From assembly GCA_002439665.1 (NCBI GenBank), contig DJPC01000180.1, forward strand, positions 1 to 5,593: 5,593 nt of DNA, read 5' to 3'. The first letter of the stretch is position 1, and each line of letters opens with the position of its first letter. The notes under the pieces are model-generated. The model was not told the DNA's origin, did not search any database, and saw nothing but the letters and a program-made list of their open reading frames with translations. Below are positions 1-5,593 of the stretch, one piece after another. This DNA comes from Dialister sp. UBA6422. GTDB taxonomy: Bacteria > Bacillota > Negativicutes > Veillonellales > Dialisteraceae. A program made the translations under genes and the position numbers.

Positions 1-282
1 GCATGTGTAATAGATATACTCTAAAAAAATAATACATAAAGAAAATATATAGTGGCTGCTCAATCATTCATACATTTGATGTTTACCCAATATATAATGA
101 AATGGTGACATGTAGATACATCAAAACAGGAGCAATGATGTAGACGTCTGTGCACTTCCTGCCATGAGTTGTCAATTGTTTGACTAAAGAAACCAATAAC
201 CAATAGCAATCATCAATCCAGCTTCTCACTACTGATAAAAGACTCTAACACATAACCACTATATAGAAAAAAGAAGAATATA
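1..282. other. AT-rich intergenic region with no supported gene
   Basis: No open frame longer than a handful of codons is visible on either strand, and there is no tRNA-like or riboswitch-like fold. The stretch is much richer in A and T than the genes to its right. It carries a few small symmetrical elements: an ATGTA-GA-TACAT dyad at 110-121, an AGACGTCT palindrome at 142-149, a GTCAA-TTGT-TTGAC inverted repeat at 171-184, and a 7-bp tandem duplication of ACCAATA at 192-205. A perfect TATAAT occurs at 93-98 on the plus strand, but no convincing -35 hexamer sits 16-18 bp upstream. It is probably the space between the PBP operon terminator and the next gene outside the window; whether it holds that gene's control region cannot be told. 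Confidence 0.6.
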
Positions 283-331
283 AAAAGACTCTCCATGATT
301 ACACGTTAGATGTAACCATGGAGAGTCTTTT
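283..331 (-). terminator. Strong intrinsic terminator of the cca-PBP operon, probably bidirectional
   Basis: Arms 286-303 and 311-328 form an 18-bp stem with a single G-U wobble around a 7-nt loop (304-310). The flanking A and T runs extend the stem by three more pairs. Read on the minus strand, the stem is followed by a T-rich run that continues into TATATTCTTCTTTTTT, so it should end transcripts leaving the PBP gene 83 nt upstream. Read on the plus strand, the stem is also followed by a T-rich tract (328-341), so a convergent transcript could stop here too. No plus-strand gene is visible to the left within the window. Confidence 0.9.
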
Positions 332-380
332 CATTTGTCTTTCTAAAGCATTGTATAAGAGGTAGTCTGACTTTCTGCTT

Positions 381-396
381 CTGTCATACCTGACAG
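381..396. repeat. Short inverted repeat downstream of the PBP gene
   Basis: A perfect 6-bp inverted repeat (CTGTCA / TGACAG) encloses a 4-nt loop, in the 82 nt between the PBP stop codon and the operon terminator. It has no U-tract and is too weak to terminate alone. It might help protect the 3' end of the mRNA, or be chance. Confidence 0.3.
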
Positions 397-413
397 CTCA
401 TAATAGAATCCAC

Positions 414-2381
414 TTAAGAATGTGAAAAATGGACCTTCACGGTTTGCCCTTTTTGCACTTTCACACCAATTCCAGGGGACTGGCTATCAGCAAATCCGCT
501 TCCTTCTGGCTGGAATCCCAGGCCAGCACGAGTAAGCCACTCTCCTGTATCCCGAAGAGACCAGCCGGTAAAGCTAGGAAGATAGAATTCTGTTTCCTCT
601 TTTCCGGGAATTTTTGGTTTATAAAGCTCAATCGGCGTAGTATGAGGTGCTGCATGATTATCTAAATCTTCTATGGTAGGCACTTGCAAATATCTCATAA
701 TCTGTGACATCGCTTCCTTAAATACTGGTGCCGCTACTTGTCCGCCATAGTAAGATCCCCTTGGTGTATCTAAAACGACTAGACAAATGGCTCTTGGATT
801 TTCTGTAGGACCGAAACCACAGAAAGATGCAATGTATTCATTTTTTAAATACCCGCCATTCTTAGCATCAATTTTTTGGGCAGTCCCGGTCTTACCAGCC
901 ATATGATAGCCAGGAATACGGGCATTGCTGCCGCCCCCTTCTGACACTTCTTTTTCCATCATATCTTTGACTGCATCAGCCACTTCCTTAGTGATAGGAG
1001 TGCCGCTTATTTCCTGTTGAGTGACCTTATAATCACTTCCATCCGCCTCTTTGATAGATGCGATAATGTGGGGTTTGACCATTTTTCCCCCATTGGCAAT
1101 AGCACTATAGGCTTGTACCATTTGAAGCGGTGTAACCGCAATTCCCTGTCCGATGGACATGGTCGCCACATCGATGGAACGCATAGCCTTGGGATTGAAA
1201 AGAAGGCCTGCCCCTTCTCCAGGAAGCTCGATACCCGTTGGTTTCCCAAAGCCAAATTTTTCCGCATAAGAAGTCAAAGTGTCCCCGCCAGTTAATAACC
1301 CGATATGGGCAAATCCTGTATTGATAGACCATTTAATAATATCTACCAACCTTACATCTCCATAGGATTCATTGTCCCAATTTTTAATGGCATGGCCAGA
1401 AGCCCACACAGCACCTGGATCGTGCCAGACTCTTTCTGTATCATACGTACCTGCTGAAAGAGCGGTCGCAGCGATGATAGGTTTAAAAGTAGAGCCTGGC
1501 TCATAAATATCTACCACCGCTCTATTTTTAAATTCAATTTCTGTCGCCTTATCAAAATGATTGGGATCATAGGATGGTCTGTTTCCCAAAGCCAAGATAT
1601 CTCCTGTTTTAGGATCCATGACAATCACAATACCCCCACTGGCATGGGTACTTGCCATGGCTCTATCCAAAGCTCTCTCTGCATAGAATTGGATATTTTG
1701 ATCAATGGTGAGATAGACAGATTTTTCTTTTTTGGCTTTAAAAGGAGCCAACGCAGATTTTAAAATCGGATTTCCCCTGGCATCGGTCAAAATCGTCTGC
1801 CTTTCCTCTCCTCCACGAATGAGAGAATCCAGTGACATTTCTAGCCCATCAAGCCCTTTATCATCGATACCTACAAATCCAAGCACATTGGCTGCCATCG
1901 GTCCATTGGGATAGTATCTCCGGCTTTCATCAAAAAAGCCAAATCCTTTCCATCCTTTTTCTTTTAAAAGGGCTTCCACCTGATCAGAATCTTCTGGATC
2001 CATGGTACGCTCTAGCCATACAAACCGAGTATCCCTAGACATCGCTTCTCGCAAAACAGATTCCTTTTTGTGAAGAATCGGTGCTAATGCGTGAGCCGCC
2101 TCTGATGGCGATACATTCATAGTACCAGGATCAGCAAAGAAAGATTTGACCATAATAGAAAAGGCCATTTCTTTTCCATTTCTGTCAAAAATGGTTCCTC
2201 TCGGAGAATATAAGGTCTGCACCCCTTCGGTTTGATTCATAGCCATTTCTTCATAATGGCTGCCTTGAATAACCTGCACATAAAATAGGCGGATTCCTAG
2301 AATCAAGAAAATAATCCCCAAAAAGACGGTCAATCGCAATCCCCGTTCATGAATTTGTATCCGCGGATTTTTTCTTTTCAT
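414..2381 (-). CDS. Class B penicillin-binding protein (peptidoglycan D,D-transpeptidase, FtsI/SpoVD type) with C-terminal PASTA domain
   Basis: A membrane-anchored transpeptidase that cross-links peptidoglycan stem peptides outside the membrane, and a target of beta-lactams. The 655-residue length is normal for SpoVD/PBP2B-like enzymes. A basic N-terminus is followed by one membrane segment (about residues 17-36). The dimerization domain then opens with RGTIFDRNG (61-69). The transpeptidase domain holds all three active-site motifs: STFK at 297-300 (Ser297 nucleophile), SIN at 352-354 and KTGT at 497-500. A single PASTA domain (about 599-653) ends the protein with the typical SQSP and V-KG signatures. 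The start is fixed by an ATGA overlap with the cca stop and an SD 9 nt upstream. It is the last gene before a terminator; no murE follows, so it does not show the usual dcw-cluster order. Whether it is the essential divisome enzyme, an elongation enzyme or a sporulation-specific SpoVD cannot be read from sequence alone, so no symbol is given. The family call is very secure. Confidence 0.96.
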   Translation of the reverse strand: MKRKNPRIQIHERGLRLTVFLGIIFLILGIRLFYVQVIQGSHYEEMAMNQTEGVQTLYSPRGTIFDRNGKEMAFSIMVKSFFADPGTMNVSPSEAAHALAPILHKKESVLREAMSRDTRFVWLERTMDPEDSDQVEALLKEKGWKGFGFFDESRRYYPNGPMAANVLGFVGIDDKGLDGLEMSLDSLIRGGEERQTILTDARGNPILKSALAPFKAKKEKSVYLTIDQNIQFYAERALDRAMASTHASGGIVIVMDPKTGDILALGNRPSYDPNHFDKATEIEFKNRAVVDIYEPGSTFKPIIAATALSAGTYDTERVWHDPGAVWASGHAIKNWDNESYGDVRLVDIIKWSINTGFAHIGLLTGGDTLTSYAEKFGFGKPTGIELPGEGAGLLFNPKAMRSIDVATMSIGQGIAVTPLQMVQAYSAIANGGKMVKPHIIASIKEADGSDYKVTQQEISGTPITKEVADAVKDMMEKEVSEGGGSNARIPGYHMAGKTGTAQKIDAKNGGYLKNEYIASFCGFGPTENPRAICLVVLDTPRGSYYGGQVAAPVFKEAMSQIMRYLQVPTIEDLDNHAAPHTTPIELYKPKIPGKEETEFYLPSFTGWSLRDTGEWLTRAGLGFQPEGSGFADSQSPGIGVKVQKGQTVKVHFSHS

Positions 2382-3874
2382 GACTCCTTTCTCCTCTTAA
2401 AACGTACTGCTGCTTCATGGATAGCAGCTTCCTCATTTTCTAGATTTCCTATTTGCACCCGAAATAAAAGCCTACTCATCCCTTCTTTGATATAAGGAGC
2501 CAATATAGCCGGTACCTCTTTATCATAATGCAATTCCTTGGTAGTCACAGGCATGTCTTTGGCTAGCACCACCATATATTGTCCGAAAGCTTCATGTCCT
2601 TCTGTAGCCGATAAAGGTCTTCCGCAACCAATAATATCTGCCTTACCTAAATCTGTCATATCCTCAAATGCTTTGGCTGCCTCTTGGCTAGTAGGAAATT
2701 CCTTCGTCTGCGCCATGTGACGAATCCATTTGAGAGGATCTGCTTCTTTTACATTGGCAAAATAATGGAATCGCATGTGATTTTCTACCAGCCACACCAC
2801 TTCATGGATAAAGGATGGAGACCTACGCCAACGGGTCAAGATATCCTTGGCCATGGCTGCTCCTTTTTTATCATGCCCATAATCGGTGAGTTTCCCCTTA
2901 TGAATGGCACGGATACCTGGCATGCCTTTTCCTACATCATGAAGCAAAGCAGCCCATCTGGAAATCAGAGTAGGCTTAGATGCTTCCAATACGGCTAATG
3001 TATGGTACCAGCCATCATAGGCATGAAATTCTTTTTGCTGCGGAAGCCCCACCAAGTGAGATAATTCTGGCAAAATGGGGATTTTTATAAAATCTCCTTT
3101 TTCTTTCACCCGGCAAGAACAATCTCCAAGACCGCTCCGTACCATAAGGTCAAATCCCCTAGCTGCATGGGGAGAAACAATGAGACGATCCACTTCACTT
3201 TTGACTCGTTCCAAAGACAAACCTTGGACCCTTGGAAAAGCGCTTTCCATGCCTTCCACCAAAGAAGAGTCGGCCATAAAGTCAAGCTCACCTAAAAAGC
3301 GGCAAGCTCGAAATAGACGTAGGGCATCTTCAGAAAATCGTTCCTGTGCCACTCCCACTGTACGAAGTTTTTTCTGTTTCATGTCTCCAAGGCCATCAAA
3401 ATAATCATATAAATGACCTTCCCTATCCACAGCCATAGCATTTACCGTAAAATCACGGCGAAACAAATCTTCTTTTAGGGTATGGGCAAATACAATCTGC
3501 TGCGGGCGATGGGAATCAGCCCCATATACTTCACGGCGAAAAGTAGTCACTTCATAGCTGCTCCCATCAAGCACTATAATGACTGTACCAAATCGGCGTC
3601 CCCCTCCATCAATGGCCTTCCAACCACGGGAAGCAGCCAGGCGAAGAGTATCCTCTGGCCTAGCAGATGTGGTGATATCCCAATCATGAGGTTTCTTTTG
3701 CATCGCTAGATCTCGGACACAGCCGCCTACAACGTATGCTTCAAATCCAGCTTCTTCTAAAGCTAAGAGAATCTCTCTAGCTCCTTCTTCTATCTCTCCC
3801 ACTCTATCATCACATGACATATCTTTAAAATCATGCGGATAGAAATAGGAATGCACTTTTCCAAGTAAGCCCAT
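2378..3874 (-). CDS. cca: CCA-adding tRNA nucleotidyltransferase, class II, with C-terminal HD domain
   Basis: Adds or repairs the 3'-terminal CCA of tRNAs from CTP and ATP without a nucleic acid template. The class II nucleotidyltransferase head is complete. Motif A has VGGCVRD (49-55) and the metal-binding pair Asp64/Asp66 in HDWDITT. A full-length flexible loop follows (about 110-124), then motif B RRDFTVNAMA (139-148). Motif C is DYFDGLGD to RTVG (157-174), motif D is ERFSEDALRLFRACRF (178-193, with the nucleotide-selecting EDxxR at 182-186), and motif E is LSLERVKSEVDRL (219-231). The C-terminal half has HD-phosphohydrolase signatures: His291, His312-Asp313, His334 and His366. HD-containing CCA enzymes are known in gamma-proteobacteria and in many clostridia, where the domain may carry phosphatase or phosphodiesterase activity. 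At 498 residues it is somewhat long; about 25 residues precede the usual family start, but the ATG at 3874 has by far the better SD, so I keep it. The intact loop and motif D favour full CCA addition over a CC-only or poly(A) enzyme; this is inference. Confidence 0.92.
   Translation of the reverse strand: MGLLGKVHSYFYPHDFKDMSCDDRVGEIEEGAREILLALEEAGFEAYVVGGCVRDLAMQKKPHDWDITTSARPEDTLRLAASRGWKAIDGGGRRFGTVIIVLDGSSYEVTTFRREVYGADSHRPQQIVFAHTLKEDLFRRDFTVNAMAVDREGHLYDYFDGLGDMKQKKLRTVGVAQERFSEDALRLFRACRFLGELDFMADSSLVEGMESAFPRVQGLSLERVKSEVDRLIVSPHAARGFDLMVRSGLGDCSCRVKEKGDFIKIPILPELSHLVGLPQQKEFHAYDGWYHTLAVLEASKPTLISRWAALLHDVGKGMPGIRAIHKGKLTDYGHDKKGAAMAKDILTRWRRSPSFIHEVVWLVENHMRFHYFANVKEADPLKWIRHMAQTKEFPTSQEAAKAFEDMTDLGKADIIGCGRPLSATEGHEAFGQYMVVLAKDMPVTTKELHYDKEVPAILAPYIKEGMSRLLFRVQIGNLENEEAAIHEAAVRFKRRKES
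2391..2397 (-). promoter_or_regulatory. Ribosome binding site of the PBP gene, inside the 3' end of cca
   Basis: The minus strand reads AGAGGAG, then 9 nt, then ATG at 2381. A second purine-rich AAAGGAG lies only 2 nt from the start and is probably too close to serve. The site lies within the last codons of cca, and the start codon overlaps the cca stop (ATGA). Initiation is therefore probably coupled to termination of cca translation. Confidence 0.75.
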
Positions 3875-3881
3875 AAAGATT

Positions 3882-3888
3882 CTCCTTT
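3882..3888 (-). promoter_or_regulatory. Ribosome binding site of cca
   Basis: AAAGGAG lies 7 nt before the ATG at 3874. This supports that start over the internal Met19 codon (ATG at 3820), which has only a poor purine stretch upstream. Confidence 0.8.
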
Positions 3889-3933
3889 CTTCTAAACTAG
3901 TAACAAGCCTATCACAAGCCGTATATTGTGTTT

Positions 3934-3962
3934 ATTATACTACGCTAGAAAGAGAGTGACTA
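3934..3962 (-). promoter_or_regulatory. Sigma-A/sigma-70-type promoter for the cca-PBP operon
   Basis: On the minus strand, TAGTCA (3957-3962, 4 of 6 matches to TTGACA) is followed by exactly 17 bp and a perfect TATAAT (3934-3939). The predicted start point near 3927 gives a leader of about 50 nt before the cca ATG. The site lies between the malic enzyme terminator and cca, where a new promoter is expected. The leader shows no obvious riboswitch or attenuator. Confidence 0.75.
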
Positions 3963-4036
3963 GGATATGTTAGCCCGTAGCCATAGGTCCCTAGTAGCAG
4001 ACATAACATGGAGGTTGGATTGCCACTGGGAAAAGT

Positions 4037-4072
4037 AAAAAAGCCACGCAAGACAACTTGCCTTGCATGGCT
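4037..4072 (-). terminator. Intrinsic terminator of the malic enzyme transcript
   Basis: Arms 4042-4052 and 4062-4072 form an 11-bp stem with one G-U wobble around a 9-nt loop. On the minus strand it is followed directly by TTTTTT and then ACTTTT. It begins 36 nt after the malic enzyme stop codon and separates that gene from the cca promoter. Confidence 0.93.
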
Positions 4073-4108
4073 CTTCTTATGATTGATAGGTCAGTTAAAA
4101 TAGGAGAA

Positions 4109-5320
4109 TTAATCTCTATATTTTTCTGGCAGTTCAGTAGCTCTAGCTACACCAGAAGCAAGAGCTGCTTTGGCTACTGCTTTGGCTACTTCGAATGGAA
4201 CTTTCGGATCGAATACATCCACAACAACATGGTCTTCATCCAGATAGTTCTGAGCAGCCAGATCAGCCAATGCATGAGCAGCTGCCAGTTTCATTTCTTC
4301 ATTGATCTGACGAGCACGTACATCCAATGCACCACGGAAGAGTCCTGGGAATACAGAGGAATTGTTTACCTGGTTTGGCATATCACTTCTGCCGGAGCCA
4401 TATACATAAACACCCTTATCTTTGGCATCATCATACATGATTTCCGGTACTGGATTTGCCATAGCAAATACAATGCTCTTATCAGCCATGGTCTTAATCG
4501 CATCGTTATTGAATGCTTCTGGAGCAGAGCAGCCAATAAGTACATCAGCGCCTTTGACAGCGTCTTCAAAAGTCCCCTGTTTATTTTCCGGATTGGTGAG
4601 ATGAATGAGTTCCAGCTGTACTTTATCTCTCTTGCCATTGTCATAAAGAATACCTTTGGAATTCAAAACGGTCATGTTTTCTGGTTTTACACCATCTTCC
4701 AAAAGCAGCTTAGCGATAGCAGTACCAGCAGCGCCTGCCCCATTCATGACAACCTTCACTTCATCGATCTTCTTGCCAACTACTTTGAGTGCTCCCAGAA
4801 GAGCAGCCAAAGCTGCAATAGCAGTACCATGCTGATCGTCATGGAATACCGGAATATTCATGATCTTTTTCAGTTCATCTTCGATGTCATAGCACTTCGG
4901 AGAAGAGATATCTTCCAGGTTAATCCCTGCGAAGTTCTTTTCCAAAAGTTTGACGGTATGAATAAATTCCTGCGGGTCTTTGGTATCTAGAGTAATCGGA
5001 ATGGCATCGATCTGACCAAATCTTTTGTACAGAGCGCATTTACCTTCCATAACTGGCATGGAAGCAGCTGCACCGATATCTCCCATACCCAGTACACGAG
5101 TACCATCGGAAATAACAGCGACCACATTTCCTCTCCAGGTATATTCCAAAGACAGGTCTTCGTCATCTTTAATAGCCAGACATGGAGCAGATACACCAGG
5201 GGTGTATACAATAGCCAGGTCATGGTTGTTTTCAACGCTGGCATTGAGACCAGTGGTGATCATCTGATGTTTTGCTTTTCTTAAAGCCAATGCTTCTTCT
5301 TTGAGCTTTGCGGTATCCAT
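4109..5320 (-). CDS. Malic enzyme (oxidative decarboxylation of malate to pyruvate, NAD(P)-dependent, short bacterial type)
   Basis: A cytosolic enzyme that converts L-malate to pyruvate and CO2 while reducing NAD(P). The 403-residue length matches the short bacterial form (YtsJ-like) without the phosphotransacetylase tail of E. coli MaeB. The catalytic Tyr39 lies in AIVYTPGVSAPC (36-47). The block DGTRVLGMGDIGAAASMPVM (72-91) runs into EGK with the catalytic Lys94. Metal and malate ligands are expected in INLEDISSP (133-141, Glu136/Asp137) and FHDDQHGTA (159-167). A Rossmann dinucleotide fold carries GAGAAG (194-199), followed by AMANPVPE (286-293) and the C-terminal GRSDMPNQVNNSSVFPG stretch (310-326). 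The end of strand beta-2 reads VLNSKG, with Asn220 in place of an acidic residue; this is compatible with NADP use but does not prove it. The ATG is fixed by an AGGAGGAG SD. Leu and Ser codons TTA, CTA and TCA are absent from residue 112 to the end, in keeping with a highly expressed gene. It lies 88 nt downstream of speD, with no terminator between. No symbol is given because maeA, maeB and ytsJ usage differs between genera. Confidence 0.95.
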   Translation of the reverse strand: MDTAKLKEEALALRKAKHQMITTGLNASVENNHDLAIVYTPGVSAPCLAIKDDEDLSLEYTWRGNVVAVISDGTRVLGMGDIGAAASMPVMEGKCALYKRFGQIDAIPITLDTKDPQEFIHTVKLLEKNFAGINLEDISSPKCYDIEDELKKIMNIPVFHDDQHGTAIAALAALLGALKVVGKKIDEVKVVMNGAGAAGTAIAKLLLEDGVKPENMTVLNSKGILYDNGKRDKVQLELIHLTNPENKQGTFEDAVKGADVLIGCSAPEAFNNDAIKTMADKSIVFAMANPVPEIMYDDAKDKGVYVYGSGRSDMPNQVNNSSVFPGLFRGALDVRARQINEEMKLAAAHALADLAAQNYLDEDHVVVDVFDPKVPFEVAKAVAKAALASGVARATELPEKYRD

Positions 5321-5327
5321 AATTGAA

Positions 5328-5335
5328 CTCCTCCT
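5328..5335 (-). promoter_or_regulatory. Ribosome binding site of the malic enzyme gene
   Basis: AGGAGGAG, close to the full anti-SD complement, lies 7 nt before the ATG at 5320. Such a strong site fits high expression of a central metabolic enzyme. Confidence 0.85.
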
Positions 5336-5376
5336 AAAATTAATTCTCTAACATATTCGATATATGGGTTTAGTTA

Positions 5377-5405
5377 TTCATCGCTCATTTCTATATAGCA
5401 ATGAA
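5377..5405 (-). repeat. Hairpin in the speD-malic enzyme spacer, without a U-tract
   Basis: Arms 5377-5385 and 5397-5405 (minus strand TTCATTGCT and AGCGATGAA) can form a 9-bp stem with one G-U wobble around an 11-nt loop. The bases that follow on the minus strand are TAACTAAACCC, so it is not an ordinary intrinsic terminator. It begins 3 nt after the speD stop and could stabilise or mark the 3' end of a processed speD message. No convincing -35/-10 pair for a separate malic enzyme promoter was found in the 88-nt spacer. Confidence 0.45.
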
Positions 5406-5408
5406 CAA

Positions 5409-5593
5409 TCAATCTTTCACAGCTGGCATATTTCTGCCATTGAAGATTTCATACATTTCCTGCTTTAATAAGCGACGAATGCGTTTTGCTTCTTTTTTAT
5501 CTAGGTCGGCTTCTGTCATGTCAAACAGGTAATTGTCCAACTGAAAATCATGGATTAACATTTTAGTATGGAATATATTCTCCTGGTATACAT
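5409..5593 (-). CDS. speD: S-adenosylmethionine decarboxylase proenzyme, C-terminal 60 residues (gene runs off the right edge)
   Basis: SpeD decarboxylates S-adenosylmethionine to supply aminopropyl groups for spermidine synthesis. Reading from 5591 on the minus strand to a TGA at 5409-5411 gives 60 residues. They begin VYQENIFHTKML, continue through FQLDNYLFD, and end EIFNGRNMPAVKD. This closely matches my memory of the end of the long E. coli-type SpeD (NVYQENIFHTKML near the start of this stretch and a terminal GRNMPAV). The two bases at the very edge (AT on the minus strand) suit the Asn codon that precedes Val in that family. It is therefore the roughly 265-residue E. coli-like class, not the short Bacillus SpeH form. 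The self-cleavage Ser that forms the pyruvoyl group lies outside the window. The tail has an extra Lys-Asp after the usual terminal Val. The fragment is below the length at which many gene finders report a partial gene. Confidence 0.88.
   Translation of the reverse strand, partial: VYQENIFHTKMLIHDFQLDNYLFDMTEADLDKKEAKRIRRLLKQEMYEIFNGRNMPAVKD

Noticed and set aside
171..208. Plus-strand promoter with TTGACT (180-185) as -35.
   Set aside because: No acceptable -10 hexamer occurs 16-18 bp downstream, and no gene follows on the plus strand within the window.
46..265. A possible MITE-like element: 10-bp inverted repeats TATATAGTGG (46-55) and CCACTATATA (256-265) about 200 bp apart.
   Set aside because: The arms are short and AT-rich, no target-site duplication is visible beside them, and pairing of this length can occur by chance in such DNA. 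A genome search for further copies would be needed to revive it.
343..480. A minus-strand open frame that overlaps the PBP 3' end and continues to a TAG at 343-345, which could mean a C-terminal frameshift in the PBP.
   Set aside because: The PBP already ends with a complete PASTA domain (V-KG then VKVHF) in its own frame, so no lost tail is needed. The alternative frame is closed upstream by TGA-TAG and has no start codon except one that would give a 14-residue peptide.
2684..3404. Plus-strand open frames of about 100 codons (2684-2998 and 3075-3404) opposite cca.
   Set aside because: They are antisense to a gene with every expected CCA-enzyme motif, and show no recognisable domain in their translation.
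3963..4036. Possible riboswitch or other structured RNA between the malic enzyme terminator and the cca promoter.
   Set aside because: The stretch lies upstream of the predicted -35 element, so it would not be in the cca leader. Only short pairings such as ATGTTA/TAACAT are possible, with repeated GCTA words but no stable fold.
4058..4990. A 310-codon plus-strand open frame opposite the malic enzyme gene.
   Set aside because: It lies exactly in register with the malic enzyme codons, and its openness is explained by the absence of TTA, CTA and TCA sense codons there. Its translation is rich in Ile, Phe, Ser and Cys with no domain pattern, and its start codon lies inside the terminator stem.
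1..5593. CRISPR array, tRNA or rRNA genes, insertion sequence, or defence system.
   Set aside because: No spaced direct repeats, cloverleaf, transposase-like frame or defence-type domain was seen. Every long open frame that survives is a well-known housekeeping family.

Overview
The window reads as ordinary chromosomal housekeeping DNA from a low-to-mid GC member of the Bacillota. The evidence is consensus AGGAGG-type ribosome binding sites, a sigma-A-like promoter with a perfect TATAAT, strong intrinsic terminators with U-tracts, a PASTA-tailed class B penicillin-binding protein, and an HD-type class II CCA enzyme. An anaerobic fermenter, for example a Negativicutes or Clostridia lineage, would fit the malic enzyme and the long E. 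coli-type SpeD. That placement is inference, and no species is named.

All four genes lie on the minus strand, so transcription runs from right to left. At the right edge is the last 60 residues of SpeD (S-adenosylmethionine decarboxylase, polyamine synthesis). After an 88-nt spacer with a good SD and a hairpin but no terminator comes a complete 403-residue malic enzyme. It ends at a textbook intrinsic terminator at 4037-4072. A new transcription unit then starts from a promoter at 3934-3962. It holds a 498-residue tRNA nucleotidyltransferase (cca) with a C-terminal HD domain, followed by a 655-residue class B transpeptidase with one PASTA domain. The cca stop and the PBP start share an ATGA overlap, which suggests translational coupling. 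The unit ends at a long, nearly symmetrical hairpin at 283-331. Bases 1-282 are AT-rich and hold no gene that I can support.

The two units are functionally separate: central and polyamine metabolism (speD, malic enzyme), and tRNA 3'-end maturation plus septal or lateral peptidoglycan cross-linking (cca, PBP). I found no defence system, mobile element, CRISPR array, tRNA or rRNA. The points most worth checking are the tight coupling of a tRNA-maturation enzyme to a cell-wall transpeptidase, the speD-malic enzyme arrangement, and the biased codon use of the malic enzyme, which creates a 310-codon antisense open frame. I do not see a previously undescribed system here.
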